10,916 bases of DNA from Victivallales bacterium (GTDB taxonomy: Bacteria; Verrucomicrobiota; Lentisphaeria; Oligosphaerales; Oligosphaeraceae), in NCBI GenBank assembly GCA_017963875.1, contig JAGCTA010000543.1, forward strand, positions 1 to 10,916, written 5' to 3'. A program made the position numbers and the translations under genes. Numbering within the stretch: the first letter of the stretch is position 1; the number at the start of each line of letters is the position of its first letter. Below are positions 1 through 8,259 of this stretch, in pieces. The notes under the pieces were generated by a model that did not search any database, was not told the DNA's origin, and was given only the letters and a program-made list of their open reading frames with translations.

Positions 1-449
1 CTGGAGCCGCAGGCAAGCCCGTCGCGCAGGAACATCTGTTCGATTTCTCCTTCTCAGGCGTCAAGACATCGTTGCTCAACACAGTCAACAAGACGAACAT
101 CACGGACGACATCCTGCCAGACGTCGTCGCGTCCTTCCAGGCCGCCGTCATGGACGTCCTTGTCAGCAAGGCAATCCATGCGGCCAAGCATTTCAGGACG
201 CCGCTCATCGCGCTCTGCGGGGGAGTGGCGTGCAATTCATCGCTTCGAGAAAAACTCTCGCGTGAAGCCGCGAAATGCAACAAGGCCATTGTCCTTGCCC
301 CGCCGAAATACTGCACGGACAACGCGGCGATGGTCGCAGGCCTCGCTTTCCACTATTACAAACACGGACATGCTGATTCTCTCGAAATGCCTGCAAACGC
401 GCGTCTCAATCATGAACTGGGCGTCATCCCTTTCGCACCAAAAGCGTAA
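1..449 (+). CDS. tsaD: tRNA N6-adenosine threonylcarbamoyltransferase TsaD, C-terminal part (5' truncated by window edge)
   Basis: The reading frame is open from the first base (codons in phase from base 3), so only the last 148 codons of a protein usually about 340 residues long are seen. TsaD (Gcp/YgjD/Kae1 family) transfers threonylcarbamoyl from threonylcarbamoyl-AMP to A37 of ANN-decoding tRNAs in the cytoplasm, together with TsaB and TsaE. The fragment shows family signatures in the right order: FDFSFSGVKTS near the start, then CGGVACNSSLREKL (the GGVxxN glycine-rich motif of the ASKHA fold), then PPKYCTDNAAMVAGLA, whose CTDNAAM carries the metal-binding Asp. It ends normally with TAA. 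Nothing looks degenerate, so the gene is presumably intact upstream. It is a housekeeping gene and need not be functionally tied to the cassette 82 bases downstream. Identification is very secure. Confidence 0.95.
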   Translation, partial: GAAGKPVAQEHLFDFSFSGVKTSLLNTVNKTNITDDILPDVVASFQAAVMDVLVSKAIHAAKHFRTPLIALCGGVACNSSLREKLSREAAKCNKAIVLAPPKYCTDNAAMVAGLAFHYYKHGHADSLEMPANARLNHELGVIPFAPKA

Positions 450-456
450 GACTGAC

Positions 457-499
457 CACGAGTGGCTAGTGATTAAGTGACTCGTGTCTATATCTAGCC
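457..499 (+). repeat. Two interlocking inverted repeats plus degenerate heptad repeats in the tsaD-cassette gap
   Basis: CACGAGT (457-463) is the exact reverse complement of ACTCGTG (480-486), and GGCTAG (464-469) of CTAGCC (494-499). The arms interleave, so as RNA both stems could form only as a pseudoknot-like fold; as DNA they could be operator half-sites. The same stretch contains three near-copies of a heptamer, AGTGGCT, AGTGATT and AGTGACT (starts at 461, 468 and 476). There is no T-tract, so a standard intrinsic terminator for tsaD is unlikely. Possible roles are a regulator site or a leader element of the following operon, or a short degenerate repeat. The pairing is seen directly; any function is inference. 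Confidence 0.45.
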
Positions 500-531
500 T
501 TAACCCAACGAACCTGCCTGGAGATTCCACA

Positions 532-3500
532 ATGAAAAACGCATCTATGATTCTGGAGACAAATCACGCGACATTGACCATCTCAACTGAAGGAATCGTC
601 CTGTCGCTGACAGAAATTCCATCTGGTCGTCAACTGTCCGCGGCTCCCATTCCATTCATGGCAGCCGAACTCGAAGATGGAACGATTCTCTATCCACAAG
701 CCATCTTGCCCGACGAGGCACTTTTCAAAATCCAGTTCGCCCATGGGCATATCCGCATGCGCCTGGAAGCGCAGCCCGACTACTTTTTCTTCTCTGTCGC
801 GGAAATCCATATCCCAAACCTGAAGACGCTCACCTTCTTCAGGATTCAGCCGACAACAACGACGTATTTCGGTCCAATGTGCGGTGCCTCTACTGACGAC
901 AAATCAGGCATCTGCCTCCGCAGTCTTGCGCTGGAAAGCGATTTCCGCAAGAAGGACGATGTCATGGAACTATATACGGAAGCCAAGACGGGTCTGCTGT
1001 CATCAGGCGCGATGGCAGCTGGCGCACGTGATACGCTGCTGGCGTCTCTGCGCGCCATGACACTCAATGAAAACATCCCCTCATCCGACCGTGGCGGCGC
1101 TTTCTCCCTGGGCTCACCGCAGACACTCGGCTCCTATATGTTCGTGGACCTCACAGCGAACCGCCTTGGAGAGTGGATTGAACTGGCACGGCGCGGAGGC
1201 ATCGCCTACTTCCACATCCATGCTTGGTGGGAGACATGGGGACATTATGATTCATGCAAATTCGCCTATCCCGGGGGCTTCCAACAACTGAAAGAATGCG
1301 CCGACAAAATTCACGCCGCAGGCATGAAAGTCGGCATGCACATGCTATCTGGATGCATCAATCCCGAAGACTCCTGGATCAACCCAGAGGCTCCAGAGGA
1401 TTTAATCAACCAATATGAATACACTCTTGCAGAAGATATTGATGATAAGTCACTTGAGGTTCCTGTGCTTGAAGAGCCAGGACCAGGCCACGCGTTGTAT
1501 TACACTTACAGCGGCAATGGCAATGTCCTTCGCATCGGCTCCGAACTCATCAAATATGACGCCATAGAGGGAAAGCGATTCACTCACTGCACGCGTGGCG
1601 CGTTCGGCACTCGCCCCGCCTCGCACAGCAAAGGTGACTTCTGCGGATACATCCAGCAACGCTATCTCGCATTCTATCCAAAGCCCGACAGCCCGCTCGC
1701 AAAGGCGCTCATCCAAAACATCGGCGCAATACTCCACGCCTGCAAGGCGGATATGATCTACATGGACGGCTCGGAGGGCATGCGTTCCAGATATGGCATC
1801 GACTACATGCGCAAGAACATCTTCCTCGCCGTCAAGCCAGTCATCGTCGAATCCAGTCACAAAGGACACAACAACTGGTGGTTCCATTCGCGCCTAGGGG
1901 CACGAGACCTCCCCGCATTCGCAATGAAGGAGTTCATTGATTACCACATCAAAGAAGCCGAAATCTACCGCAAAGCGGAGTTCATGGAACCGCAGATGGG
2001 ATGGTGGGCGACACTCCCTGCTGAAATCACATTCAGGGCTGGCAATCCAGATGACAACGAATACCTGAACCTGAAATCAATGCTTATTGATTCACCAGTC
2101 GCCGTCCGCAGCGTACACCACGGCAGAGACTTCGAAATTTTCACACGCACAGGATGGTATGAACGCCTGAGACTGGCGGGATATTTCGACATGCCGTCGC
2201 TCGCCCCCGCAAAAGGTGACGACATTGACTGCGAACTTCGTCTCCTTGAAAGCGGAGAATGGAAACTTCGCCGAAGGTTCATTTCTCGTCATGTCATCAC
2301 ATCTGCCTTGCCTGAAACGGCAAAAATCGTCTTTAACAATAAACATGGCGCACAGCCGTTCGCCTTCAGGCTTGAGGCGTTGACCTCCTGCAAGCCTTAC
2401 GATGACAAAGACTCCATGCTCCTCGCTGATTTCGCAGCAAAGAAGCCTAATGTTGAAAAGGCAGCGGAAGGCGTTGAATTCAAAGCATTCGCTGACGGCG
2501 AATGGCAGGGTAAAAATGTATTCCGAATCCAGGCGGAAAACCACAACGCTCCGAAGAACGGTTCGTGGGTACGCATTTCGCACACGTATGCCCCGCCTCA
2601 TCTCAATGCCTCGGGAACCAGAGCGTTGGGTGTCTGGGTCAAAGGCGACAACTCAGGAGCCATCGTCAATTTCCAAATTCACACGGCTCGCGAGTTCAGC
2701 GGCGTCCGTGCCGACCACTATGTTCGCCTGAACTTCACGGGCTGGCGCTATTTCACCATCCCCTATCGCGAAAGAAGCGCCTCGCAGGTCCACCTCTACC
2801 AATGGCCATACGATCCCGCCGAAGCCAACTTCTCCATCTACCACCAGGCACTCATCGATTTCCGCATCGCGCATACTGATGAAATCTCCGTCTTTCTGAA
2901 CGACATCCCCGTCAACGGCAGGACCGATGTCTCCATCCTGCCAATCCGAGCCATGGATGTCATCCAAAACGACTTGCCAAACCCTGTCCTGACACTCAAC
3001 GGCACGACCATTCCGCTTGGAAACGGCTTCCGTTCAATCGAAGCCATGGAGTCCATGGGCGATGGAATCGCCACGCAATTTGACAAGAAATCCTTCCCAA
3101 GCAGGACCATCCTCCTTCCAGATGGGCTTCAACTCAAAAACGGCGAAAACACAATTGAGTTCAGTTGTGGCGGCCATGACGGCGAAGAAAAGCGTTGTGA
3201 ACTCGCTGTTTTCACATACGGAGACGACTTCGGGGACAAATCAAAGAATGCCAAAATGGCTGAAATGGCCATGGAATACACCATGCCAGTTCCACTGACC
3301 ATCAATGCAGCAAGACCAATCCAACTGATTCCACGCAAAGACGAGCCAGCGCCTGAAGTCTCCTTCGAGTTTTTTGCCCAGCAGGCACCTACGCCAATCA
3401 CAGGCATCAAACTAACCGATGGAACTCTTTCATTCACATTCCAGGGACAACTGCGTGAACGGGAACGTCTTGTCCTCAAAGGTGCCAAATGGTCTGTCTC

Positions 3501-3660
3501 AAACGCCGCTGGCGACATCGTCTCCGAAGGAAAACTACCCGCATCCATCGCCCCGCTGACAGCAATGCGAGCCGCAACCGCCTCCATCGACTTCTCAGAT
3601 GGCCAACTCGTATGGGCTTCCGCCATCAAACACTACCCCTGCCCCACTGACGCAAAATAA
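532..3660 (+). CDS. Glycoside-hydrolase-like TIM-barrel protein with carbohydrate-binding-like module, family not identified
   Basis: First gene of the cassette. I place the start at ATG 532 (1042 residues) because GGAG at 520-523 lies 8 bases upstream; an in-frame GTG at 484 would add 16 residues but falls inside an inverted repeat and lacks a ribosome site. There is no signal peptide or membrane segment, so it is likely cytoplasmic. Apparent order: N-terminal beta-rich region (about 1-190), TIM-barrel-like region (about 210-490), beta-rich middle, galactose-binding/CBM-like beta-sandwich (about 640-785, with ALGVWVKGDNSG and LNFTGWRYFTIP), and a C-terminal beta domain. The barrel has aromatic HAWWETWGHY (from 230), YPGGF...IHAAGMKVGMHM as in GH36-like alpha-galactosidases, KADMIYMDGSEG (D412 at the end of a strand, a candidate nucleophile, with E415) and VIVESSHK (E440). 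A small insertion near 330-370 carries RGAFGTRPASH. Substrate and catalytic residues are inferred only. A stretch around 1400-1475 is more AT-rich than its surroundings. Confidence 0.8.
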   Translation: MKNASMILETNHATLTISTEGIVLSLTEIPSGRQLSAAPIPFMAAELEDGTILYPQAILPDEALFKIQFAHGHIRMRLEAQPDYFFFSVAEIHIPNLKTLTFFRIQPTTTTYFGPMCGASTDDKSGICLRSLALESDFRKKDDVMELYTEAKTGLLSSGAMAAGARDTLLASLRAMTLNENIPSSDRGGAFSLGSPQTLGSYMFVDLTANRLGEWIELARRGGIAYFHIHAWWETWGHYDSCKFAYPGGFQQLKECADKIHAAGMKVGMHMLSGCINPEDSWINPEAPEDLINQYEYTLAEDIDDKSLEVPVLEEPGPGHALYYTYSGNGNVLRIGSELIKYDAIEGKRFTHCTRGAFGTRPASHSKGDFCGYIQQRYLAFYPKPDSPLAKALIQNIGAILHACKADMIYMDGSEGMRSRYGIDYMRKNIFLAVKPVIVESSHKGHNNWWFHSRLGARDLPAFAMKEFIDYHIKEAEIYRKAEFMEPQMGWWATLPAEITFRAGNPDDNEYLNLKSMLIDSPVAVRSVHHGRDFEIFTRTGWYERLRLAGYFDMPSLAPAKGDDIDCELRLLESGEWKLRRRFISRHVITSALPETAKIVFNNKHGAQPFAFRLEALTSCKPYDDKDSMLLADFAAKKPNVEKAAEGVEFKAFADGEWQGKNVFRIQAENHNAPKNGSWVRISHTYAPPHLNASGTRALGVWVKGDNSGAIVNFQIHTAREFSGVRADHYVRLNFTGWRYFTIPYRERSASQVHLYQWPYDPAEANFSIYHQALIDFRIAHTDEISVFLNDIPVNGRTDVSILPIRAMDVIQNDLPNPVLTLNGTTIPLGNGFRSIEAMESMGDGIATQFDKKSFPSRTILLPDGLQLKNGENTIEFSCGGHDGEEKRCELAVFTYGDDFGDKSKNAKMAEMAMEYTMPVPLTINAARPIQLIPRKDEPAPEVSFEFFAQQAPTPITGIKLTDGTLSFTFQGQLRERERLVLKGAKWSVSNAAGDIVSEGKLPASIAPLTAMRAATASIDFSDGQLVWASAIKHYPCPTDAK

Positions 3661-3692
3661 ACCTTTTCCAAATACCAGTAAAAGATGCAGCG

Positions 3693-5804
3693 ATGAACAA
3701 CGCCCTTCATTATTACAACGGCCAGGAGGTCCCACAGAGGCTTTCTCATGAAACACGAGAACTTGCCCGCAAGTACCTGACGACTTCCTATAGCCGCGAT
3801 ACCATCATTGAGACGGATTTCACATTCGTCCCTTCCCCCGACCTTTCCGCCCACAGGAACTACGCGGCAAACATCCGCATGATTGCCGAGAAGGCCCCAT
3901 TGCGGCTTTCCCCAGATGAGCGATTGTTTGGAAGCGCGCCTTTCATTGAAGCCCCCAAACATAAAACACCTGGCCATTATTTCGAAGGCACTAGCCATAC
4001 GACCGCAGGCTTTGAACGCGTCCTCAGCCGTGGCATCAAGGGCTTGGAGGAAGATATCCGCCAATCAATGGCGGCACCGCACAACGACGACGAAATGGAT
4101 TTCCTCCAGGCGTGCCTCGAATGTCTGGACGCCATGCGAATCTGGATCGGACGATACCGAGAAGAAATCCAAAAACAACTCCAGACACAGCCAAACCTTT
4201 TTTTTGAACGCATGCTCCATGCGTTGAAGACCATTCCTGAAAATGCTCCGACTGACTTCTTCGAGGCAGTCCAGTCCCTCCAGTGCTTCTATGGTTTTCT
4301 TAGGCTGTGCGGCATCTGGTCTGGCCTGGGGCGGCTCGACCAGATCCTGTGGCCATATCTGGAAAGGGACCTCGCCAATGGCACTACGACACTGGATGAT
4401 GCACGGGAAGCACTCGCGCACTTCTGGATCAAGGGAACGGAATGGAAAGGACTTTTCGTCGGCTCTGGCGACGCACAGCACTACCAAAACGTAATTTTGG
4501 GCGGTATTGATGAGAACGGCAATGATGTGACAACCCCCGTCACAAATCTGATTTTGGACATCGTTGAAGAACTTCACATCAGCGACTTTCCTATCGGATT
4601 CCGTTGCAACAAGCACACATCAACCGACATGTTGCGGCGCATCGCCCGTATCCAGCGACAAGGCGGCGGAATCGTCTCCATCTACAATGAACCGCTGGTC
4701 ATCAAAGGGCTGATGAAATATGGATTCGAAGAACGGGAGGCGCGTGGCTTCACCAACGACGGTTGCTGGGAAGTAATCTTCCCAGGCAAAACCGCCTTCG
4801 GCTACACGCCGTTTGATGCTCTATATATTCTTCAGGATGCACTTGGGCAGCATGAAGATAACAGCCTATTGGATTTCAATGATTTCGAGAGTCTCTACAA
4901 AGCATTTCTCGATAAATTGAAACTCTTTGTGGACGATATTCACTCAAAAGTTGCAAATTCGAATCTTGAAGACTGCCATACGACGCGCCACCCCGCCACC
5001 CTGCTGTCCATCTTCTATGAAGACTGCATCCGTCGTGGCAGAGGCTACACCAACCGCGGCACCAAGTACACTATAAAGGCAATCCATGCAGGCGGTCTCC
5101 CAGACGTCGCCAATGCACTTTATGCCTACCAAAAACTTGTCTTCACTGACAAAACTTTCACATTCAAACAGATGCAGGATTTTTTGAAAGCAGACTGGAA
5201 AGGCTTTGAGAACGAACAGCAGTTCATCCGCAAAACTCTTTCCTTCTACGGCAATGGCAATCCAGAGGCTGATGCCATGCTGAAGCGCGTGACAGAAGAC
5301 TATGCGAAAATCGCAGGCAAGCGGCATGTTGTCAACGGCGTCCTCCGCCCCGTCGGCATCAGCACCTTCGGTCGGGAACTTGCATTCGCACCAAATCGAC
5401 TCGCCACTGCCGCTGGGACAAACGCGCATCAGATTCTCGCGGCCAACCTTTCGCCAGCGCCTTCAACCGACCGCCATGGTCCGCTCGCCGTCCTAGAAGC
5501 CTATTGTGCCGTTGATTTCACGCAAATTCCCAACGGCTGTCCGCTGGACATGCGTCTGAACCCGCAGTCACTCCAAGGCGAACAAGGCCTTGACATCATC
5601 GTCAGCATCCTTCAGGCATTTCTAAAACTCGGCGGGTTCTATCTCCAACTAGACTGCGTCTCGCCTGAAATGCTCCTGGATGCGCAGAAGCATCCAGAAA
5701 ACTACCAGAACCTCTCCGTGCGCATTTCTGGCTGGTCGGCGCGCTTCGTCACACTTGACAAGCATTGGCAGGACATGGTCATCGCAAGAAGTTATCAGGC
5801 TTAA
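3693..5804 (+). CDS. Glycyl radical enzyme of the pyruvate formate-lyase superfamily, probably eliminase or decarboxylase type
   Basis: 703 residues, shorter than PFL (about 760) and glycerol or choline lyases (about 790-850). The C-terminal glycyl radical loop is VRISGWSARF with the predicted radical at G680; Trp follows the Gly where Tyr is usual. The thiyl-radical site is NDGCWEV with C358 and E360. A Glu two residues after the Cys is the arrangement in glycerol, propanediol and hydroxyproline dehydratases, choline TMA-lyase, isethionate lyase and 4-hydroxyphenylacetate decarboxylase; PFL has two adjacent Cys instead. The late region has the family-like NLSPAPSTDRHGPLAVLEA (585-603). The enzyme would be cytoplasmic, oxygen-sensitive, and dependent on a radical-SAM activase, none of which is adjacent here. 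It starts 32 bases after the TIM-barrel gene, with no clear ribosome site (purines AAAAG at 3680-3684). Superfamily is certain; substrate is unknown, though cassette context suggests a sugar- or polyol-derived compound. Confidence 0.92.
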   Translation: MNNALHYYNGQEVPQRLSHETRELARKYLTTSYSRDTIIETDFTFVPSPDLSAHRNYAANIRMIAEKAPLRLSPDERLFGSAPFIEAPKHKTPGHYFEGTSHTTAGFERVLSRGIKGLEEDIRQSMAAPHNDDEMDFLQACLECLDAMRIWIGRYREEIQKQLQTQPNLFFERMLHALKTIPENAPTDFFEAVQSLQCFYGFLRLCGIWSGLGRLDQILWPYLERDLANGTTTLDDAREALAHFWIKGTEWKGLFVGSGDAQHYQNVILGGIDENGNDVTTPVTNLILDIVEELHISDFPIGFRCNKHTSTDMLRRIARIQRQGGGIVSIYNEPLVIKGLMKYGFEEREARGFTNDGCWEVIFPGKTAFGYTPFDALYILQDALGQHEDNSLLDFNDFESLYKAFLDKLKLFVDDIHSKVANSNLEDCHTTRHPATLLSIFYEDCIRRGRGYTNRGTKYTIKAIHAGGLPDVANALYAYQKLVFTDKTFTFKQMQDFLKADWKGFENEQQFIRKTLSFYGNGNPEADAMLKRVTEDYAKIAGKRHVVNGVLRPVGISTFGRELAFAPNRLATAAGTNAHQILAANLSPAPSTDRHGPLAVLEAYCAVDFTQIPNGCPLDMRLNPQSLQGEQGLDIIVSILQAFLKLGGFYLQLDCVSPEMLLDAQKHPENYQNLSVRISGWSARFVTLDKHWQDMVIARSYQA

Positions 5805-5823
5805 CTAAAGGGAAATCAGCAAA

Positions 5824-8223
5824 ATGTTGGACAATGCTCATCTGACCATTCGCGTCATTGAAAACAAACCGAATCACGATGTCATCTACTCGCTCATCGA
5901 GGCACCCGATGGGACGATTTACCTCGGACTGTGCGGCGAAACTGGAAAAGACGGTTGCTATGCCCAGATTCTGAAATACGACAAGGAAGCAGGCACATTC
6001 ACGACGCTCGTCGATTTGGCAAAAGTCATCCCGCATCCTGCCAACGACATCCGCCCGCCCCATTCAAAAATGCATACCACATTCTGCATGGCAAAAGACG
6101 GCAAGTTGCTCGCCTCCACGCACATGACTGCGCCGCCACTTCATGAGGACGCATACCACTACTGGCACATCTACAACGACCCCGACCGCTGTTATCTTGG
6201 TTCGCACCTCATCATCTATGACCCGAAAACAAACCATGCGGAGGATTTTGGCATCGTCATGCCCAAGGGCGGTGCCCGCTGGATGACCTACAATCCAGAA
6301 AGGGACGAAGTCTATATGACAAGTTTCCTCACCTGCCATTTCCATGTCGTCAACCTTAAGACAGGCGAAATCAAAGACATCGGGCGAATCTCCGAGCACG
6401 ACTGGCTCGGTCCCTGCTACTGCCCTGCTGACGGTCGCGTCTATACAACGGACAGCAACGGCTTCTTCCTTCGATACACGCCTGAAACTGGCGTCATGGA
6501 AAAGTTGCCATTGTTGACGCCGCGCGAGCCGTGGAGCAAAGACGAGGCCTGCGGCATCTTCAACCTTGTTCAAGGCAACGGCGGAAAAAAACTCTATGGC
6601 TCGGTCTGGACGACACACCATGTCTTCGAGTTTGACCCACTCTATGGCAAATACGGACGCATCCGCGACTACGGCACGCTCGGGCAGGAGGAACTCACAC
6701 CCCATGAGCACCCTGCCGCCTTGCGCTTTCCACGCATGGTGACCGTCGGAAAAGACAACAAACTCTACATTCCTTGCAGCGATTACGTCAATCGCAAGGA
6801 TCCGCCACGTCTCTTCACCATTGACATCGAAAGCGGCGAAAAGACCGAACTAGGCGTGCTCTGCGCAGAAGGTTTCCCACGTTTCGGAGGCGCATGTTCC
6901 ATTTGCTCCTCCCGAGACGGCGACATCTATTTCGGCGGCAACCCAACCCAAGGCGGCCTTACGGCAATGTACATCTATAGTCCAGACGGCAAAAACCGCC
7001 CTCTTCCTGACGGTTATGACAAATACAGGAATCCGCCTCCTGCGGTTCCCTCCAAGTGGGTGCCGCCCACGTATCACCGTGTCACACGGAACGACAACGC
7101 GGTTTTCGTCTCTCGCGGCACATTTATCGCCCATGAGGAAGGGAAAAGCGGCATGTATCCCGTCATCCCACGCGGCGAAGGCGCCATTTCCTCCCTATTC
7201 CAGGATGAATGCGGCGCAGTCTTCGGCACGACCTGCGGCAAACGCCCCCATTTCTTCACCTACCTTTCATCCGTCGATCTCTTCCGCAGCATGACGACTT
7301 TTGGAAACGACGGCGATGTCTGCCAAGCCATGGCGCAGCCAGAAGACGGCAAACTCTACTTCGGCACCTACAACCCCGCATCTCAAGGAGCCCTATACAT
7401 GTATGACGTTCCAGCAGTCCGCTCCACATTCATGGAAATGGCGAACTGTGACAGAGGAGAATTCGTGGAGTATTGCCCGATTCCTCAAGGTCCGCTGGGC
7501 ACGGTCACAAATCTCAATATCGATTTGTCTTCGCTAGGTGAAAATGAAGGCATTTATACACTCATCGCGGACAATGACTGTCTCTATGGCATCACGACCC
7601 CTGGGGGCTTTTTCTTCATATACGACATTAAAAACCAAAAACTCACTACGCACGACATCTTCAAATCACTGATTCAGGAGCGAGCAAATCTTCCTAAAGT
7701 CATGTTCAGGCATAGCGGCGGCATCTGTTTTTCCGCACATCACGGCTACATCATCCAATACGACCCATTCTGCAACGATTTCACGGAAACTGGCTTGAAA
7801 ATACCCTGCGCCCCAGGCCGAGAATACCTCAATACCCTCAATGCCATTGTCAAAGCGGACAAAGGAGTATTCTACGGCGGCACCCATGCAGATGGTCTCT
7901 TCTTCAAACTGGACCTCAATGACCACACGCTCATCAACCTGGGCAAGCCAACCAACGAAAGCCAAATCCGCTCGCTCACCCTTGGAAAAGACGGCATCCT
8001 TTGGGGAATCGCAGGGCGTGACAACGACCTGTCCCACCTTTTCTCATATAACACTGAGACAGGGGAATTCTCCGACAAGGGAATCATGCGCGCCAAAATC
8101 CCGAGCACATGGATCATTCATCGAGCAAACGCCATGCTGACTGGACTTGACGGTGAACTCTTCATCGGCGAACACGATGACATCTCACACTTGGTCACAT
8201 ACTTTCCACCCATTATCAGATAA
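5824..8223 (+). CDS. Large beta-propeller-like protein (two tandem propellers predicted), function unknown
   Basis: 799 residues, starting 19 bases after the glycyl radical enzyme gene, with AAAGGG (5807-5812) as a plausible ribosome site. It shows many blade-like repeats: a strand ending in DGxxY or DGxLxxG, then a strand like LxxYDPKT and a turn before the next blade. Examples are APDGTIYLGL (27-36), AKDGKLLAST (90-99), LIIYDPKTNHAEDFG (129-143), KTGEIKDIG (179-187), EDGKLYFGTYNP (507-518) and GKDGILWGIAG (721-731). Blades seem to fall in two sets, about 15-400 and 415-799, joined by a Pro-rich stretch (403-415). No signal peptide or transmembrane segment is visible, so it is likely cytoplasmic. 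Conserved-looking polar patches such as PPHSKMH (78-84) and PHEHP (293-297) could bind metal or ligand. Some propellers are lactonases, lyases or epimerases and others are scaffolds; nothing here decides between these. I do not recognise the family. Confidence 0.8.
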   Translation: MLDNAHLTIRVIENKPNHDVIYSLIEAPDGTIYLGLCGETGKDGCYAQILKYDKEAGTFTTLVDLAKVIPHPANDIRPPHSKMHTTFCMAKDGKLLASTHMTAPPLHEDAYHYWHIYNDPDRCYLGSHLIIYDPKTNHAEDFGIVMPKGGARWMTYNPERDEVYMTSFLTCHFHVVNLKTGEIKDIGRISEHDWLGPCYCPADGRVYTTDSNGFFLRYTPETGVMEKLPLLTPREPWSKDEACGIFNLVQGNGGKKLYGSVWTTHHVFEFDPLYGKYGRIRDYGTLGQEELTPHEHPAALRFPRMVTVGKDNKLYIPCSDYVNRKDPPRLFTIDIESGEKTELGVLCAEGFPRFGGACSICSSRDGDIYFGGNPTQGGLTAMYIYSPDGKNRPLPDGYDKYRNPPPAVPSKWVPPTYHRVTRNDNAVFVSRGTFIAHEEGKSGMYPVIPRGEGAISSLFQDECGAVFGTTCGKRPHFFTYLSSVDLFRSMTTFGNDGDVCQAMAQPEDGKLYFGTYNPASQGALYMYDVPAVRSTFMEMANCDRGEFVEYCPIPQGPLGTVTNLNIDLSSLGENEGIYTLIADNDCLYGITTPGGFFFIYDIKNQKLTTHDIFKSLIQERANLPKVMFRHSGGICFSAHHGYIIQYDPFCNDFTETGLKIPCAPGREYLNTLNAIVKADKGVFYGGTHADGLFFKLDLNDHTLINLGKPTNESQIRSLTLGKDGILWGIAGRDNDLSHLFSYNTETGEFSDKGIMRAKIPSTWIIHRANAMLTGLDGELFIGEHDDISHLVTYFPPIIR

Positions 8224-8226
8224 AAT

Positions 8227-8259
8227 CGCAAGACATATTATCATTGCGTTTTTTATTTT
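8227..8259 (+). terminator. Probable intrinsic terminator of the three-gene cassette
   Basis: Four bases past the propeller gene's stop codon, CGCAA (8227-8231) can pair with TTGCG (8244-8248) around a 12-base loop. A run of six T (8249-8254) and then ATTTT follow at once. The stem may extend through a T-T mismatch by pairing AAAA (8222-8225) with TTTT (8250-8253). The stem is short and has few GC pairs, so efficiency may be low, but position and T-tract fit a Rho-independent terminator at the operon's end. Confidence 0.5.

Noticed and set aside
484..531. GTG at 484 as the start of the TIM-barrel gene.
   Set aside because: It lies inside an inverted repeat, has no ribosome site, and the added 16 residues look non-conserved in character; ATG 532 has GGAG at good spacing.
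6064..6711. Long open minus-strand frame (about 215 codons) opposite the propeller gene; a similar one (about 247 codons) lies opposite the ftsQ-like gene at 9907-10650.
   Set aside because: Both are fully antisense to well-supported genes, show no recognisable domain, and are the kind of frame that biased codon use on the coding strand produces.
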